From NCBI GenBank assembly GCA_041581405.1, contig JBFIDI010000303.1, positions 1 through 7,084 of the forward strand: a stretch of DNA of 7,084 bases, read 5' to 3'. How positions within the stretch are numbered: position 1 is the first letter of the stretch; every line of letters begins with the position of its first letter. Made by a program: the position numbers and the translations under genes. Positions 5,739 to 7,084 of this stretch are shown one piece after another. The notes under the pieces are model-generated. The model saw only the letters and a list, made by a program, of their open reading frames with translations. It was not told the origin of the DNA and did no database searches. The DNA comes from CAISIP01 sp041581405 (GTDB taxonomy: Bacteria > Pseudomonadota > Gammaproteobacteria > Burkholderiales > Burkholderiaceae_C).

Positions 5739-6627
5739 GCGCATGCAATTGCCGCAAGCGCTCGCGCGCCACATGGGTGTAGATCGTCGTCGTCGAGATG
5801 TCGGCATGGCCGAGCAGCATCTGCACCGCGCGCAGGTCGGCGCCGTGGTTGAGCAGATGGGTCGCGAACGCATGGCGCAAGGTGTGCGGCGACGGAGCCG
5901 TGTCCAGGCCGGCGCGCAGCGCGTATTTCTTGACGAGGCTCCAGAACATCACCCGTGACATCGCACTGCCGGCGTTGACCCCGCTGCTGGTCACGAACAG
6001 GGCCACCGTCTGGCGCGGGCCGATCAGCGCCGGGCGCGCCTGCTCCAGGTAACGCCGCAGCCACACGCCGGCCTCCTCGCCGAACGGCACCAGCCGCTCC
6101 TTGCTGCCCTTGCCCACCACCTGCAGCACGTTCTCCTGCAGGCCGACATTGAGCGTGCGCAGTCCCACCAGTTCACTCACGCGCAAGCCGCTGGCATACA
6201 TCAGCTCGAGCATGGTGCGGTCGCGGATGCCCAGCATCGTGTCCACGTCCGGCGCCGCCAGCAGCGCCTCGACCTGGGCCTCGCTCAGGGTCTTGGGCAC
6301 GCGCAGCGCCTGGCGTGCCGATTGCAGGCGCAAGGTCGGGTCGGCGCCGACCAGGCGTTCGCGCAGCGCCCAGCGGAAAAAGCGCTTGAACACCGTCAGG
6401 CGTCGGTTCGCAGTGGTGGCCTTGCTCTGCGCGTGGCGCGCGGAAAAATAGGCGTTCAGATGCTGTTCCCGGATATCCGTCAGCGCCAGGCCTTGCGGAC
6501 GCAACCAGTGTGCGAACAGCTCCAGGTCGCGGCGATACGCCGCCAGCGTGTTGCGCGACAAGCCGTCCTCGAGCCACAAGGCGTCGGTGAAGGCGTCGAT
6601 CGCGCGCTCGTCGGTCTTGATGTCCAT
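5719..6627 (-). CDS. xerD: Site-specific tyrosine recombinase XerD
   Basis: With XerC, acts at the chromosomal dif site to resolve chromosome dimers at division under FtsK control. From ATG 6627 the protein is 302 residues (E. coli 298). The N-terminal SAM-like core-binding domain spans about 4-92 (ALWLEDGLSRNTLAAYRRDL). The catalytic domain follows with all six active residues: Arg149 (SGLRVSEL), Lys173 (GKGSKERLVP), His248 and Arg251 (HTLRHAF), His274 (LGHADIS) and Tyr283 (TIYTHV). The ending, RERLRQLHARHHPRG, is typical of XerD rather than XerC. The frame is open up to an ATG at 6759, but the extra residues are Gly/Ala/Arg-rich and have no counterpart, so that start is rejected. GTG at 6633, two codons upstream of ATG 6627, is a real alternative because a -10-like hexamer lies exactly 7 nt before it. 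No SD is visible. It converges on mepK with 3 bp between stops and diverges from the permease. Confidence 0.97.
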   Translation of the reverse strand: MDIKTDERAIDAFTDALWLEDGLSRNTLAAYRRDLELFAHWLRPQGLALTDIREQHLNAYFSARHAQSKATTANRRLTVFKRFFRWALRERLVGADPTLRLQSARQALRVPKTLSEAQVEALLAAPDVDTMLGIRDRTMLELMYASGLRVSELVGLRTLNVGLQENVLQVVGKGSKERLVPFGEEAGVWLRRYLEQARPALIGPRQTVALFVTSSGVNAGSAMSRVMFWSLVKKYALRAGLDTAPSPHTLRHAFATHLLNHGADLRAVQMLLGHADISTTTIYTHVARERLRQLHARHHPRG

Positions 6628-6640
6628 GGCCACGCCGCCG

Positions 6641-6646
6641 ATGGTA
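6641..6646 (-). promoter_or_regulatory. Candidate -10 for xerD, leaderless arrangement
   Basis: On the minus strand TACCAT (4 of 6 to TATAAT) is followed by exactly 7 nt and then GTG at 6633, with ATG at 6627 after one more codon. There is no TG extension and no clear -35. The support is its match in position to the hexamers before mepK and the permease. Confidence 0.35.
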
Positions 6647-6747
6647 CCCGCGCCGCGGCCCGCGCCTCCCGCACCGGCCCCCGCGCGATCATCCCGAAAC
6701 GGGCCGTCTCGCGCTGCGATCGGGCCCCCGCCGACGGGCCGACCGGC

Positions 6748-6756
6748 TGGTATGCT
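6748..6756 (+). promoter_or_regulatory. Candidate extended -10 for a leaderless permease transcript
   Basis: TGG followed by TATGCT fits TGnTAnnnT (hexamer 4 of 6 to consensus). It ends 7 nt before GTG 6764, so the transcript would start at about the GTG. The alternative start ATG 6752 lies inside this hexamer and would not be transcribed from it. Confidence 0.45.
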
Positions 6757-6763
6757 CACCGCC

Positions 6764-7084
6764 GTGAATTACCTGCAACTGCTGTTTCCCGACTTCTCGC
6801 TGATCCTGTTGGGATACCTGGTATGCCGGTTCACCGCACTGGACCGCAGCGTCTGGACCGCCGTCGAGCGCCTGGTCTACTTCCTGTTGTTCCCGGTGCT
6901 GCTGTTCCACTCCATCGTCCGCCAGCCGCTGGACCTGTCCGCGGCATCCGAACTCGTGGTGGCCGGCTGGGCCCTGTGCCTGGGCGGCATCGGCATGGCG
7001 TATGTCCTGCCCTACCTGCCGCTGATCGGCCCGCGCGTGGACCGGCGCGAGCACGCGGCCAGCGCCCAGGTCGCGTTCCGCTTC
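6764..7084 (+). CDS. AEC (auxin efflux carrier) family permease, 3' end outside the window
   Basis: The first 107 residues of an inner-membrane transporter; the family is usually about 300 residues with ten helices, so roughly two thirds is missing. Visible are three hydrophobic helices at about 5-23, 34-52 and 63-88. The segment LERLVY-like (VERLVYFLLFPVLLFHSI) after a DFSLILLGYLVCR first helix is typical of bacterial AEC transporters. These move small organic anions such as malate or malonate in known cases; the substrate here cannot be told. GTG 6764 is preferred as start because it begins MNYLQLLFPDF, close to where I recall relatives starting, and because a -10 element lies 7 nt before it. 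ATG 6752 in the same frame adds only four residues (MLTA). Neither start has an SD. It is divergent from xerD. The family call is good, the start uncertain. Confidence 0.88.
   Translation, partial: MNYLQLLFPDFSLILLGYLVCRFTALDRSVWTAVERLVYFLLFPVLLFHSIVRQPLDLSAASELVVAGWALCLGGIGMAYVLPYLPLIGPRVDRREHAASAQVAFRF

Larger units (their letters stand above)
6628..6763. other. Divergent intergenic region between xerD and the AEC permease
   Basis: About 136 bp of extremely GC-rich DNA separate the two divergent starts. It holds the two candidate -10 elements at its ends and a short CCCG-AAA-CGGG inverted repeat (6693-6703) between them. I see no SD for either gene, no -35 boxes, and no further gene. Confidence 0.5.

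Noticed and set aside
6628..6759. N-terminal extension of XerD to ATG 6759 (346 residues)
   Set aside because: The added 44 residues are Gly/Ala/Arg-rich, have no counterpart in XerD, and would overlap the candidate promoter of the divergent permease. ATG 6627 gives the family length.
5700..6763. Looked for a dif-like XerC/XerD site next to xerD
   Set aside because: No 11-6-11 AT-rich imperfect palindrome is present; the flanks are strongly GC-rich. dif normally lies near the replication terminus, not beside xerD.
1..7084. Looked for tRNA, rRNA, CRISPR, insertion sequences, direct repeats and riboswitches
   Set aside because: The window is nearly all coding, with the longest gap about 136 bp if the small ORF is counted. 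No repeat array, terminal inverted repeats or structured leader could be recognised.

Overview
This is a compact, very GC-rich (roughly 70% by eye), almost fully coding chromosomal stretch. It most resembles a GC-rich Gammaproteobacterium. The reasons are a XerD whose C-terminus is close to the enterobacterial protein, an LdtD/YcbB-type transpeptidase next to a YcbK/MepK homologue (the same neighbours as in E. coli), and a Pseudomonas-style five-step histidine route using HutF and HutG. I cannot name the genus from sequence alone. There are no mobile elements, RNA genes, CRISPR arrays or obvious foreign islands.

Layout. Bases 1-3223 (+) hold the 3' part of a histidine-utilisation operon: hutI (5' end cut off by the window edge), hutG and hutF, with overlapping stops and starts (4 and 8 bp) that imply translational coupling. 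Bases 3279-3461 (-) hold a probable small single-pass membrane protein. Bases 3539-5715 (+) hold a peptidoglycan pair: a secreted YcbB/LdtD-type L,D-transpeptidase and a Tat-exported YcbK/MepK-type peptidase. Bases 5719-6627 (-) hold xerD, convergent with mepK and separated from it by 3 bp. From 6764 (+) an AEC-family permease begins and runs off the right edge.

How the genes work together. HutI makes formimino-glutamate, HutF deiminates it to N-formylglutamate, and HutG hydrolyses that to glutamate and formate. The two cell-wall proteins are expected to make (LdtD) and cut (MepK) 3-3 peptidoglycan cross-links. XerD resolves chromosome dimers. The permease's substrate cannot be told.

The most interesting non-coding signal concerns starts. 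The genes with no usable Shine-Dalgarno site at their start (mepK, xerD and the permease) each carry a TANNNT hexamer exactly 7 nt before an ATG or GTG. hutG, hutF and the transpeptidase instead have SD-like sequences. This fits leaderless transcripts for the first three. At mepK a strong SD lies just after the ldtD stop but points to an out-of-frame ATG. Nothing here looks like a wholly new system; the findings concern expression signals rather than new enzymes.
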